Assembly (NCBI GenBank): GCA_036927565.1
Contig: JAYESD010000006.1
Span: forward strand, 107,233,353 to 107,297,352
DNA from: Tuctoria greenei
Lineage: Eukaryota; Streptophyta; Magnoliopsida; Poales; Poaceae
DNA: 64,000 nt
Direction: 5' to 3'
Shown here: piece after piece, positions 34,653 through 45,027 of the stretch
How the letters are laid out: the number at the start of each line of letters is the position of its first letter
Position numbering within the stretch: position 1 is the stretch's first letter
The notes under the pieces: model-generated
Told to the model about the DNA's origin: nothing
Database searches by the model: none
Seen by the model: only the letters and a program-made list of their open reading frames with translations
Program-made: the position numbers and the translations under genes

Positions 34653-36169
34653 TGTTGACGGTTGTTATATACAAATTTCACCCGTCAATATAACTCAATT
34701 ATGTGAAGTAAATATCATTTCTTGCACACATCACCTTTCTATTTAACCTATTTCCACTTGTCCTTGGAGAAAGTAGTGCATGCAGGCCTTTTATGCAGAA
34801 TTGAAGTGAAACAAGGGGATGGATCCTATAAATATCATTCCAGCCAATCAAGCGATGACATGTGGCACCACATGGATCAAATGGCCCACAAAAAGAAGTA
34901 TCCGAGGCCATCCAACGTTGTAGCACCAATAACAGTCAATGGGACCCACCTAGAAGAGACCTGGAGGAAGCACACCGGAAAAGGAGCCAAGACCAGGTCG
35001 GTCGACCCACCTAGTCGGCCGACTAGGTCTTGGCACCAAACACGATCAAACACCACGTGTTGGCTCCTCCCGACTTGAAGAGGTCATGGGTGACTGATTC
35101 GCGTGCTTTTTGTGGCGGGAACCGACCCTTCTTCAAGCTATAAATAGGACCCCTCACCCCTCACTTCAATACACACCACTTGAGCATTCACTCTCTTGTA
35201 TACATTAGTTCTCCAAGTCCTTAGTGGAGGTTAGATTGTAGAGTGGAGCCTCTAGTCCCAAGTCCAAATTGGGAAAGGTATGGCTCATGTATCTTTTCTT
35301 GTATTTGTGACTTTATGCATTATAATAGTATTATTAGTCTCTATTTATCCATATACTTGGGCAAAGTGTTTCTTGTTTGATTGTGGAGTCCATGTATGTG
35401 TTAGGTGTAGATGTTGTTATGATCTAGACATAATGCCATTATCATGTTATCATAAACATATACACCTTCACTATAGTATAATTAGGTAATAATATGATTA
35501 TGTTAATATGAATATGTTAGTGCTTGGATCCAACATTGGTTCAATGATGTTTACGTTAGTCATTGCTTTAGGACGAATATTACGTTGCAACTCTTAAGGT
35601 ATTTACTTAGCATGCAAGTGTGGTGCTCGGATAGTTAAGTAGCATTGGATGCATCGTAGTCCACGGGTTGTAGAGGTAGGCGGTAGGTGTTGACAGTCCT
35701 ATCTGTCCATTGTAATCCTCCACGTTCGGCTACAACGTAGGCTCTTGGTAGGAGTCGTCTAGAAAACCAGAGTAAGCCCGTCGCCGAGATGTTGGACCAC
35801 TAAGCCCTAGTATTCACTGTTAGCATATTCATGTGTACTTTATTAGGCTATGTATATGAGTAATTAAAGCACAGTAGGAGTAGCTCCATCTCGTAGTCTA
35901 ACCCTCGCCAGGACAACCTTAACCTTAGAGTAGATTGCTTAGGTGTGTGTCATAATACCCATATTATCATCTTACACCTGTCATGATAACTGACTAGTAC
36001 CATATATCATGATCATAAGAATAGTGTTTACTTTACTTCACCACCTTTTTTTGGGATAAATACAATACCCTTGGGAATACTCTTGGGTGAAATGCTACAC
36101 GACAGTTTCCGTGTGCTTGCGGGCCTCATCTCTTTCAAGAGTTGATCTGTGATGTAGGAAACGTTAACA
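34653..36169 (+). repeat. 3' LTR of an Athila-like Gypsy element, 1517 bp
   Basis: Starts TGTTGACGGTTG after TTGGGGGAGTT and ends AACGTTAACA. A TATAAATA box lies at 35139-35146, preceded by a 20-bp perfect palindrome at 35009-35028. The 5' LTR was not found in the window, so the element extends beyond the left edge, with other elements inserted in it. No target duplication could be checked. Confidence 0.75.
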
Positions 36170-36428
36170 GTCGGCCTAGGTTTGTGCCAACGTGATTAGT
36201 TTATAACTTCCATCAGTCCACTTACTTACGTCCGCCTTGGTCTAGGCCAATGTAAGTAGTGCGTTAAAGGCCATCGGTCCACTTATTTACATCGGTCGTG
36301 GGCCCGCGACCAATGTAAGTTATTTACCTTATGTCGGCTCCTGCCAGCCGCCGTAAGTTTGGTGACTTACGTCGATCGGTACACGTAAATTTTTTTGGCC
36401 GATGTAATGTTGCGAGTTTCCTATAGTG
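36170..36428 (+). mobile_element. right terminus of a CACTA element (CACTATAGG type)
   Basis: Repeated GGCCAATGTAAGT, CCGACCAATGTAAG-like and GGCCGATGTAATG motifs end in GTTTCCTATAGTG at 36428; read inward this is CACTATAGGAAAC. TGT follows as candidate target duplication. The Athila-like element is inserted inside it, so its left side lies beyond the window. Confidence 0.6.
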
Positions 36429-36856
36429 TGTCCATGTCAGGGTCGTGGCTGCAGAGACACTTAGGAGGAGGCTCTGCAAGTCGGTCGCGGGCGCTGGAAT
36501 TGGGACGGGGGCAGCATCGATAGGAGGGCAGATGCGGTGGCATTGGTGTGGAGTGGCTGCTAGAATAAAAAGGCGGCTGGATAGAGGAGCGGCTAGGGTT
36601 TGATGCGGCTGGAGACTGGAGACCTGAGTTAAATGTGAATATTTTTGTGGGCTTGTTTTGGAGCCCACAAAAATAGCAGTTATTTTCGTGTGTCTGCTCT
36701 AGGGCCCATGAAAATAACTATTATTTTCAAGAGCCATGTTTTTGGCCCATGAAAATATGTTTTATTTTGTGATCTCTTTGTGGCTGATGTATACAAATTT
36801 ATTTTTGTGGGGGCTCACAAAAATAATATCGGCCCACGAAAATATTTTCTTGTAGT
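36429..36856 (+). mobile_element. right terminus of another CACTA element (CACTACAAGAAAA type)
   Basis: Subterminal motifs GCCCACAAAAATA, GCCCATGAAAATA and GGCCCACGAAAATATT recur, in both orientations, up to TTTTCTTGTAGTG ending at 36856; inward this is CACTACAAGAAAA. It abuts Copia coding sequence at 36857. The previous CACTA appears inserted into it at 36428. Its left end is outside the window. Confidence 0.65.
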
Positions 36857-36926
36857 GCCATAATTCTAAGTTGAGCCTAAAAAAGATTCTTCACGTACCA
36901 CAAGCCAAAAAGATTTATCAGCTAAT
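36857..36926 (+). pseudogene. Copia polyprotein fragment left of the CACTA insertion
   Basis: Encodes a short 'LSLKKILHVPQA' run, the protease to pre-integrase region of Copia polyproteins, with a 1-bp frame change before the insertion site. It resumes at 59810 across the AAT target duplication. The rest of the 5' half is left of the CACTA ends and outside the window. Confidence 0.7.
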
Positions 36927-38192
36927 CTTTACGAGAAATGATCAAAATAGTGTCAGTCATATAAATGTCGGTAGGCTACTGTAGCCGATGCTAGTAACAT
37001 ATAGCCATCAGTGTACCGACAGCCTTACTGGATGACCCTTGTTCAATGTTCTTAAAAAATATTGTCGTCAGTGCTGACGTCTTTAGTTGTTATAACTGTC
37101 GGTGGGGGGGGGGGGGGGGCGCCCAATGCTTATAAAAATTGGGGGCACCCAATGCTTTTAAAAATTTTAACAAACTATAGGCGTCGGCTATGTAACCGAC
37201 AGTCTTATGCGGATATAGCCGCCGAGTGTGGGTCCAATCGACACCTTTACTTCTCTAAGACCGTCGCCTAGCGATGTGGCTGACGTCTTTAAGTCCCTAG
37301 GACTATCGGCATGGCCAAACACTGACACCTTTAACTACTTTAAGACCGTACCACTTGGGAACCAACTTTTTTACATTTAGAGCCGCCGATCTGCCACTAA
37401 CCGACGTCCATAGTGACCATTTTTTTTAAACCGCGGCTGCTTTGGCTACCTCCCTGGGTGGGAAGCCTCCAGTGCAGATGCTTACTACCAGAACACATTG
37501 TTCAGCAACATATAGTTCAGCAACACATGTAGCAAATTTCAATTCATGGCCCACATAGTTCAACACACATAGTTCCAAATAGCTCTAAGTTAACATGTCA
37601 CAAATAACTCTAAGTTCATGCAAGTTAAAATTCACAAAGTCCGAATTAAAACACAATGCAAAAGACATTGCAAAGATCAGTTCTCCATGTTGTTGTTTGA
37701 ACTCTGCCACTTGCACCACCTTCGTTCAAATTTCGAAAATCATCGCAAGCTTGAGGTGTTACATGACCGGAACCCTACAAGAAACAAATAAAAGTTAAAG
37801 TTTGCATTTATACTTATAATTCACATGTCTCAATCTCTCTAAATTCACTAATTGGCTTATGTAATACAAAACTCGCAGTGGTCTACAATTGTCATGCTTC
37901 TATATATTTTGTTCAAATGTATTACCAACTATAAATTTGATTCAAAGTCGCTAAGTATTATTAAAGTAACCTACATTTTCATGAGAGCTAATGATTTAGA
38001 TGTCATACCGCTAGGACGTGAGGTGTTGGTGGTTGAGTCTGCCCTGGAGCAAACGACAATGGTAGGAGAACACCAGGACAAGGTTGCAATCCAAGGGCCA
38101 GCATCGACATGAATCCCTAAGGTTGTGGGATGTATGCTTGACCACTCTTGGAACCCTGTGATACATATGGCTATGATTTTGTATTATAACAC
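36927..38192. other. left terminal region of the CACTA element
   Basis: 36927-37450 carries subterminal motifs such as CTACTGTAGCCGATG, GTACCGACAGCC and TAACCGACAGTC, plus a 16-base G run at 37104-37119. 37450-38187 is AT-rich with GTTCAGCAACA repeats and no gene. AACAC at 38188-38192 is the E2 target duplication. Confidence 0.65.
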
Positions 38193-39027
38193 TGTCGGTA
38201 CCCTAAAAACCATACACCCCCTGAGGTTACAAAGATCTCAAGGGAAGGACATCCACTCAAATTGAAGACCCTCGGGGGCCCACTCGCCAGACGTGACCGG
38301 ACCCGCTTCTCCAACATGGTTAACCTCTAGGTTGCCACGTGTACTGACAGACCAGAGTTATTACCCACAAGGGTGAAGCTCCGGGCTAGGTACTGAAACG
38401 GCACCTCCGGAGGTAACCCCTGACCGAGAGAAGCTCCGGACCTGACACGTGCCAGGCCACCCCGGAGCTTCCCGCTTCTCCCAAGCAAGCTCCGGAGCTG
38501 CCACGTGTCCATACGTCGGAGCTAGCTGCTTAAAACCCCCGGGAGACGTTGTAACGGCTCCGGATCTCCAAAGGACAGCCGCAGACTTCAAGACCCGATT
38601 AATTACCATTAATTCCACGTTAATGATAATTAATCGGACGATCTTAACACCTGTAACGGCACTGTCGGAGCCGTTACAGGGTTATTAACAACAATTAATC
38701 TCGTGTATCAATACTAATAACCGCCAGGGCCACATGTCGGGCCAGGCTGACTTGTAACGGTTTGTCCTTATGTTATAAAAGGACAAACCGACGATACACG
38801 AGGGGAGAACTCTTGAACTCTCTGAAGCTCACAAGTTAATACAACACACACATACACACCCGTGGAGTAGGGTATTACGCTCAGGCGGCCCGAACCACGT
38901 AAACCACTGTGTCACTCGTGCCCAATCGCGTTTCACCTACTTGAGTCTCCGCGCGCCCCAAACCGAACCACAAACTCCTTCCACACTTTCATAGTGTCAG
39001 GGGATCTGCCGACTCCAACAGTCGACA
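38193..39027 (+). repeat. E2 5' LTR (835 bp)
   Basis: TGTCGGTACCC to AGTCGACA. Contains the TATA hairpin at 38758-38790. It is followed by GTTGGCGCGCCAGGTAGGGG, the primer-binding region. Confidence 0.95.
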
Positions 39028-39066
39028 GTTGGCGCGCCAGGTAGGGGGCGCCTGAGATCTTCAAAA

Positions 39067-41484
39067 ATGGTGAATTCTGCGGCAGGATCATCCAACGGGC
39101 AACCTGCTGCTCAGGCTGTCGGAGGCAATCCCTCCAACATGCAGCCACCGGCAGGAGCCTCAGTTCCAGCAGGAGTCACACTCCCACCACCACCATCTTC
39201 TCCGGCAAGACATGCCGGACGACATGATGGTGCACCGGCGTCACATTCTGCGCCGGCAAGTCGTGACAACCCAGAACACGCGCTCCATGCAGCGCGTGCT
39301 CTCCTTCAGCGACCACCACCTCCGGATGCATCTCAAGGTGCCGTGGAGCAATGGAGAGCTGATATTGAGCATTTGGTCGCAGCAGCGGCCGAACGCCTCA
39401 ACAATCAGGGTCCACCTCCTTCAGGGCGGGCCCCATCGCAGCGACGAACGTTGTCTGGAAGACTTGGTCCACATGTCTCCAACAACCGGAGAAGAGCTGC
39501 GTCACAGCAAGTGACGTCGTTGCCCTCTGGGGCATGACGTGCCCATACTGCATCTCGGCTTTCGACACACGACCTCCGGGCGGAGCTTGATCGCCGATAC
39601 CGCCAACAGGATGGCCGTGTCCACATCGAGCGAGCTCGAGAAAGACGAGATGCTCAAGACCTTTCTACTCTGGAAGGAGTAGGAGGAGGCTGTTCCGCCC
39701 TAGCCATGCACCTGCGCGTGGTTAGATGGCCACAGAAGTTCCGGCCACACTTGCCGGAAAAATTCGACGGGACTGTCAATCCCGTAGAATTCCTACAGAT
39801 ATACTCCACTGCGATCCTAGCAGCTGGAGGAAACGAGGCCGTAATGGCCAATTACTTTCCAGTGGCCTTAACTGGGACCGCCAGGTCCTGGTTTATGAGC
39901 CTTCCACCCAACTCTATCGACAGTTGGGAGGAGATGTGCCGTCAGTTCACCGCCAATTTCGGGAGTTCATACACCCGTCCGGGCACTGAACTAGACCTTT
40001 TTGCGGTCGTGCAAAAAGGAGGAGAATCTTTGCGGTCATTCATCCAGAGATTCTCTCAGGTACGTAACACAATCCCTTCTATCTCAAGCGCTTCTGTCAT
40101 TGTGGCATTCAGACAGGGTGTACGAGACAAGAAGATGTTGGAGAAGCTGGCGATCAAAGAGATCACCAGCGTCACGGAGCTCTTCAGCCTGGCTGACAAA
40201 TGTGCCAGAGCTGCGGAGGGCCGTGAAATGCACTCCAAACCAGCCCTGGAGGATCATAAAAAATCCTCCAAAGAAGAAGCCGCTACCTCAGGGAGTGGCA
40301 AGAAGAAAAAGAAGACCAACGGCAAGAAGAAGCCGTCGGCCGGCACATCCAACGTTGCAGCCGCTGCAACTCCTGGTGGCCGGGGGCCACGCCCCGAGAA
40401 GCGACCTCGACCGTCTTCTGAAGACGGTGGCAAATCCAAGATGTGGTGCCCCATTCACAAAACGAGCAGCCACAAACTGGAGGACTGCCTGGAGGTCCAA
40501 AACCTTGCCGAGCGCTACCACAAGCGCCGGGAAGGGTCTCCCTTCCGACAGAGGGAGGGAAAACAAAAGGTCGATGAAGCTCCGGCTGAAGAGGAGTTAG
40601 GGTTTCAAGACCCCAAAAAGGTCTTGAAAGCCGTCTACACCTCCGTCGACGATGATTCCGACGTCTCCGATAACGAGCGTCGAAAAACCATGAACACCAT
40701 CTTTGGTGGATCATGGGACATCACCTCTCGTCGTGTCATCAAGACTATGCGACGGGATATGGCTGCTGTAGCTCCTACAGCTAGACCGGAGCCACATCGA
40801 AAGTGGATGGACACACCCATCACTTTTGATGCTTCGGACTGTCCTCAAAGCATGGTCGGAGCTGGCCAGCTACCCTTGATGGTATCTCCCACCATCAACA
40901 ACATCCAGCTCCATCATGTCCTGGTAGACGGAGGTTCGGGGCTTAATCTCATCAGCTTTGAAGCTTTCACTAAGCTTCAGCTTCGACCTTCGGATCTCCA
41001 GCCCTCTCGACCTTTCTCCGGAGTAGGTCCGGGGGCCATAACCCCACTCGGAGCTATTACTCTCCCTGTTACCTTCGGGACCCGGGAGAAGTATCGCACC
41101 GAAAAGTTGATCTTCGACGTCGCTCAGATCAACTTACCATTCAACGCCATTTTGGGTAGACCTGCCTTGTACAAATTCATGGCAGCTGCTCATTATGGAT
41201 ACCTGGTGTTGAAGATGCCAACACCAGTAGGCGTTCTCCGGATCCGTGGAGATCGCACTGTCGGAGTAACTGCTCTGGAGGAACTCCATGCACTCACCAC
41301 AGCGCAAGAGGAGGACTCCAGACAGAAGCAAGCTCCACAACCTCCGAGCATTCGTCAACGAGGCTCGACCTCTGCACCTCGTGTGCAGCCAAGCGGCGAC
41401 ACCGACATTCCCGTCAAAGTCGTCCAAATTGGTTCCGATGTCACCCAAACTACCCGCATATCGGGTGGCTTAAACGACAAATAG
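39067..41484 (+). pseudogene. E2 gag-protease with one premature TGA
   Basis: ATG at 39067, with one frame to the TAG at 41482-41484, about 805 codons. TGA at 39535-39537 (codon 157) replaces the CGA of E1, a C-to-T change at a CpG, typical of methylcytosine decay. Domains: Pro/Ala-rich N-terminus, Retrotrans_gag capsid core from about residue 215, Lys-rich linker, CPIHKTSSHKLEDC zinc-type motif, a conserved spacer, then the aspartic protease with VLVDGGSGLNL and the hydrophobic 'NAILGRPALYKF' flap-distal strand. The stop lies in the N-terminal, low-complexity part, before the capsid domain. Confidence 0.92.
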
Positions 41485-44400
41485 GAACTCGCGCTCATCA
41501 CTTTCCTCCGGGCTAACGTTGACGTGTTTGCTTGGCAACCGTCACAAATGCCTGGGATCCCCAGGGAAGTGATTGAGCACAATCTGAAGATTTACCCCGA
41601 CGCTCGGCCTGTGCACCAGAAACCTCGGAAGCAATCTGTAGAGCGACAGAACTTCATCCGACAAGAAGTGAAGAAGTTGCTCGAAGCCGGATTCATCCGA
41701 GAAGTCTACCATCCAAAATGGCTGGCAAACCCAGTCGTTGTGCCTAAAGCCGGCGGGAAACTTCGGATGTGCATCGACTACACCACACTGAATAAGGCAT
41801 GTCCAAAAGATCCATTCCCACTACCTAGAATAGACCAGATAGTGGATTCCACCTCCGGGTGTGAGTTACTGTGTTTTCTAGACGCATATTCAGGATACCA
41901 TCAAATCCGGATGTCTAGGGAAGATGAAGAACATACTTCATTCATCACAGTGGATGGATTGTATTGTTACACAGCCATGCCTTTTGGTCTCAAGAATGCA
42001 GCTTCAACTTTTGTACGGGCAATGTACAAAACTTCCGAAGAACTCATCAGAGACATAGTGGAAGTGTACGTTGATGACATCGTGGTCAAAGTCAAGAACA
42101 AGGAGTCCCTCTTGGACACCTTACAGGCTGTCTTCGACAAGCTGCGGGCCACTCGCACGAAGCTAAACCCAGACAAATGCGTATTTGGGGTTAGTTCCGG
42201 AAAGCTTCTTGGTTTCCTGGTAAGTCACCGGGGCATAGAGGCTAATCCGGCGAAGATAAAAGCCATTGAAGACATGCGGCCACCAAACCGCATCAAAGAC
42301 GTCCAAAAATTAACCGGATGTCTAGCAGCCCTCAGCCGGTTCATTTCAAGACTGGCGGAAAGGGCACTTCCCTTCTTCAAGTTACTAAGGAAGTCCGGAC
42401 CATTCCAATGGTCTGAAGAAGCAGAGAAGGCATTCCAGGAGCTGAAACAGTTCCTCACCACCCTACCAGTCTTGGTAGCTCCGAACCCTGGTGAGCCTTT
42501 ATTGCTTTACATTTCAGCAGCTGACGAAGTCGTCAGTATGGTTCTGGTTGCGGAGAGACCGGAACTACCCAATACTCAGGAATCCAGATCCCTTCGGGAG
42601 GATCCGGAGGTTCCTGAAAGCGGGTCTGGGTCCCAGCTCCCAGACTTGAACCCACAAGAAGCCACTTCAGAGGACCCGGATCCTTCTGATAGGATCCAGG
42701 TCATTCCTGAAGAAGCTCCGGGTTCCTCCACCCAGAACCCGGAGGTCCCCGAAGATAGTCTGGACCCCTCCGACAGGGCCCGGATCAATGGAGAGGAAGC
42801 TCCGGACCCCTCCGGGAGGGTCCGGACCATTCAACGCCCAGTATACTTCATCAGTGAAGTGTTACATGATGCCAAGACTCGATACCTAGAGGTGCATAAG
42901 CTGCTTTACGCAGTTCTTATTGCCTCAAGGAAGCTTCGACACTATTTCCAAGCTCACAAAGTCTCGGTGGTAACCTCGTATCCACTTCGAGCGATCCTGC
43001 ATAATCCCAATTCAACTGGGAATATAGCAAAGTGGGCAGCGGAACTGGCTGAATTCGACCTCGAATTCATTCCAAGACAAGCAATCAAGAGTCAAGCATT
43101 GGCAGATTTCGTGGCAGAATGGACTCCCTCTCCATTAAACCCTGGGGGCCCCAGCGAGCAGAAGACGGAACCACAAGTTCCGGCCTTCACTAAGCCTCAC
43201 TGGACCCTTTACTTCGACGGCTCCATGCAGAAGCAGGGAGCCGGAGCTGGAATCCTTCTCCTCGCACCAACCGGGGAGAAGGTGAAATACATGGTGCACC
43301 TTGACTTCAAGGCAACCAACAACATGGCGGAGTACGAAGCACTCATATATGGATTAAAGGTGGCACTATCATATGGTGTCAAGCAGTTGCTGGTCAAAGG
43401 AGATTCACAACTTGTCATCAAACAGGTGAAGGGTGAATGCTCCTGCAATAATCTCCAGCTGGCTGCTTATCTCCTTGAAGTCCAGAGGCTTCAGAAGGAC
43501 TTCGAAGTCCTAGACCTTCACCATGTTCAGCGTGCTCACAACGCTGAAGCTGACGAACTCTCGACCAAGGCGTCAACCGGAGCTCCGGCTCCAGACGGAA
43601 CCTTTGTCCGGAGGTTGTCAAAACCCACAGTTCAGCCTGCCGAACTGAACGAAGGGGGCGAGATCAGCATCCCGAAGCTGACGGTCCCGATGGCCCTGTT
43701 ACCATGGCAGCCATCAAGGGTCGTAGGTGCTGCCGGAAGCTCCGAGCAACCCAGCATGCAAGACTCAAATGCTCAAGTCAGTTCCGATGCATGGATCTCG
43801 GAGATCCGGAACTACTTGAAAGACAACATCCTTCCTGACGATGATGTATCCGCTGACCGGGTAGTCAGATTGGCTAAAAGATACACGTTGGTAGAAGGGG
43901 ATCTCTACCGGCGCGGTGCCAACGGCATCCTAATGCGGTGCATCACAAGGGAAGAAGGCTGCGAGCTCCTCGCAGAAATCCATGGAGGTGAGTGTGGGAA
44001 CCACGCGTCTTCCTGCACGCTGGTCGGAAAAGCCTTTCGGCACGGCTTCTACTGGCCTACAGCGCTCCAGGATGCTACTGAGCTAGTGAAGAAATGCAAA
44101 GCATGCCAATTTCATGCAAAGCAAATTCATACACCTGCTCAGCCCTTACAAATGATACCTCCTACGTGGCCTTTCGCTGTGTGGGGGATGGACATCTTGG
44201 GACCCTTCCCAAGAGCCGTCGGAGGTTACAAGTTCCTGTACGTCGCCATCGACAAGTTCACCAAGTGGCCGGAAGCTACTCCTGTTGTGACGATCAACAA
44301 ACAATCTGCAATTAATTTTCTACAATCTATCGTGAGCAGATTCGGAGTCCCAAATAAGATCATCACTGATAATGGGACTCAGTTCACAAGCTCCGCATTT

Positions 44401-45027
44401 CAAGGATATTGCGAAGACCTCGGCATACAAGTTTGCTACGCTTCCGTAGCTCATCCTGCCAGCAATGGACAAGCCGAGAGAGCAAACGCAGAGATCCTTA
44501 AAGGACTCAAAACGCGCACTTATGAGCGTTTGAAAAAGCACGGAGCTAATTGGATCGAAGAGCTTCCGCCCACTCTATGGGCTAACAGGACTTCTCCAAG
44601 TCGGGCAACCGGAGAAACACCCTTCTTCCTGGTGTACGGAGCTAAAGCGATCCTTCCTCCGGAAATCACCTTGGGTTCCCTCCGAGTCCGGACCTTCGAC
44701 GAAGCCGCGCAGGACCAGCTCCGGCGTGAAGACCTAGACCTCCTCGAGGAGGGAAGGTGCCAAGCAGCTGTTCGGAATGCCCGATACCGCCAAGCTCTAC
44801 GGCGCTATCATCAGCGGCATGTACACAACCGACAGCTCGAGGAAGGCGATCTGGTGCTACGGAGAATACTATCCAGAGAAGGGCAAAACAAACTCTCCCC
44901 CGGCTGGGAAGGACCCTTCCGAGTGATCAAAGTATCCCGTCCCGGAAGCGTTCGCTTGGCTACCGAGGATGGGACACCTCTCCCAAATCCTTGGAACATC
45001 GAGCACCTCCGTAAGTTCTACACTTAA
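41485..45027 (+). CDS. pol: E2 pol: reverse transcriptase, RNase H, archaeal-type RNase H, integrase
   Basis: Open frame of about 1180 codons directly following TAG in the gag-protease frame; the first Met is internal, so expression needs read-through or an alternative route. Numbering from codon 41524: RT about 60-255 with YVDD at 182-185; a first, degenerate RNase H split by a Pro/Glu/Ser-rich insert at about 345-437; a second RNase H about 558-685 with candidate Asp565, Glu603, Asp627 and Asp678; integrase with an H-H-C-C zinc finger about 818-861 and catalytic Asp890, Asp949 and Glu985 (35 residues between the last two); and a GPF-type C-terminal motif ('LSPGWEGPFRV'). It copies the RNA to DNA and inserts it in the nucleus. 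All catalytic residues I looked for in RT, the second RNase H and integrase are present. Confidence 0.95.
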   Translation, partial: ELALITFLRANVDVFAWQPSQMPGIPREVIEHNLKIYPDARPVHQKPRKQSVERQNFIRQEVKKLLEAGFIREVYHPKWLANPVVVPKAGGKLRMCIDYTTLNKACPKDPFPLPRIDQIVDSTSGCELLCFLDAYSGYHQIRMSREDEEHTSFITVDGLYCYTAMPFGLKNAASTFVRAMYKTSEELIRDIVEVYVDDIVVKVKNKESLLDTLQAVFDKLRATRTKLNPDKCVFGVSSGKLLGFLVSHRGIEANPAKIKAIEDMRPPNRIKDVQKLTGCLAALSRFISRLAERALPFFKLLRKSGPFQWSEEAEKAFQELKQFLTTLPVLVAPNPGEPLLLYISAADEVVSMVLVAERPELPNTQESRSLREDPEVPESGSGSQLPDLNPQEATSEDPDPSDRIQVIPEEAPGSSTQNPEVPEDSLDPSDRARINGEEAPDPSGRVRTIQRPVYFISEVLHDAKTRYLEVHKLLYAVLIASRKLRHYFQAHKVSVVTSYPLRAILHNPNSTGNIAKWAAELAEFDLEFIPRQAIKSQALADFVAEWTPSPLNPGGPSEQKTEPQVPAFTKPHWTLYFDGSMQKQGAGAGILLLAPTGEKVKYMVHLDFKATNNMAEYEALIYGLKVALSYGVKQLLVKGDSQLVIKQVKGECSCNNLQLAAYLLEVQRLQKDFEVLDLHHVQRAHNAEADELSTKASTGAPAPDGTFVRRLSKPTVQPAELNEGGEISIPKLTVPMALLPWQPSRVVGAAGSSEQPSMQDSNAQVSSDAWISEIRNYLKDNILPDDDVSADRVVRLAKRYTLVEGDLYRRGANGILMRCITREEGCELLAEIHGGECGNHASSCTLVGKAFRHGFYWPTALQDATELVKKCKACQFHAKQIHTPAQPLQMIPPTWPFAVWGMDILGPFPRAVGGYKFLYVAIDKFTKWPEATPVVTINKQSAINFLQSIVSRFGVPNKIITDNGTQFTSSAFQGYCEDLGIQVCYASVAHPASNGQAERANAEILKGLKTRTYERLKKHGANWIEELPPTLWANRTSPSRATGETPFFLVYGAKAILPPEITLGSLRVRTFDEAAQDQLRREDLDLLEEGRCQAAVRNARYRQALRRYHQRHVHNRQLEEGDLVLRRILSREGQNKLSPGWEGPFRVIKVSRPGSVRLATEDGTPLPNPWNIEHLRKFYT

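Noticed and set aside
40001..40714. 199-codon plus and 143-codon minus ORFs inside gag (and counterparts at 21901-22614)
   Set aside because: Alternative frames of the gag-protease gene, which has the capsid, zinc and protease motifs.
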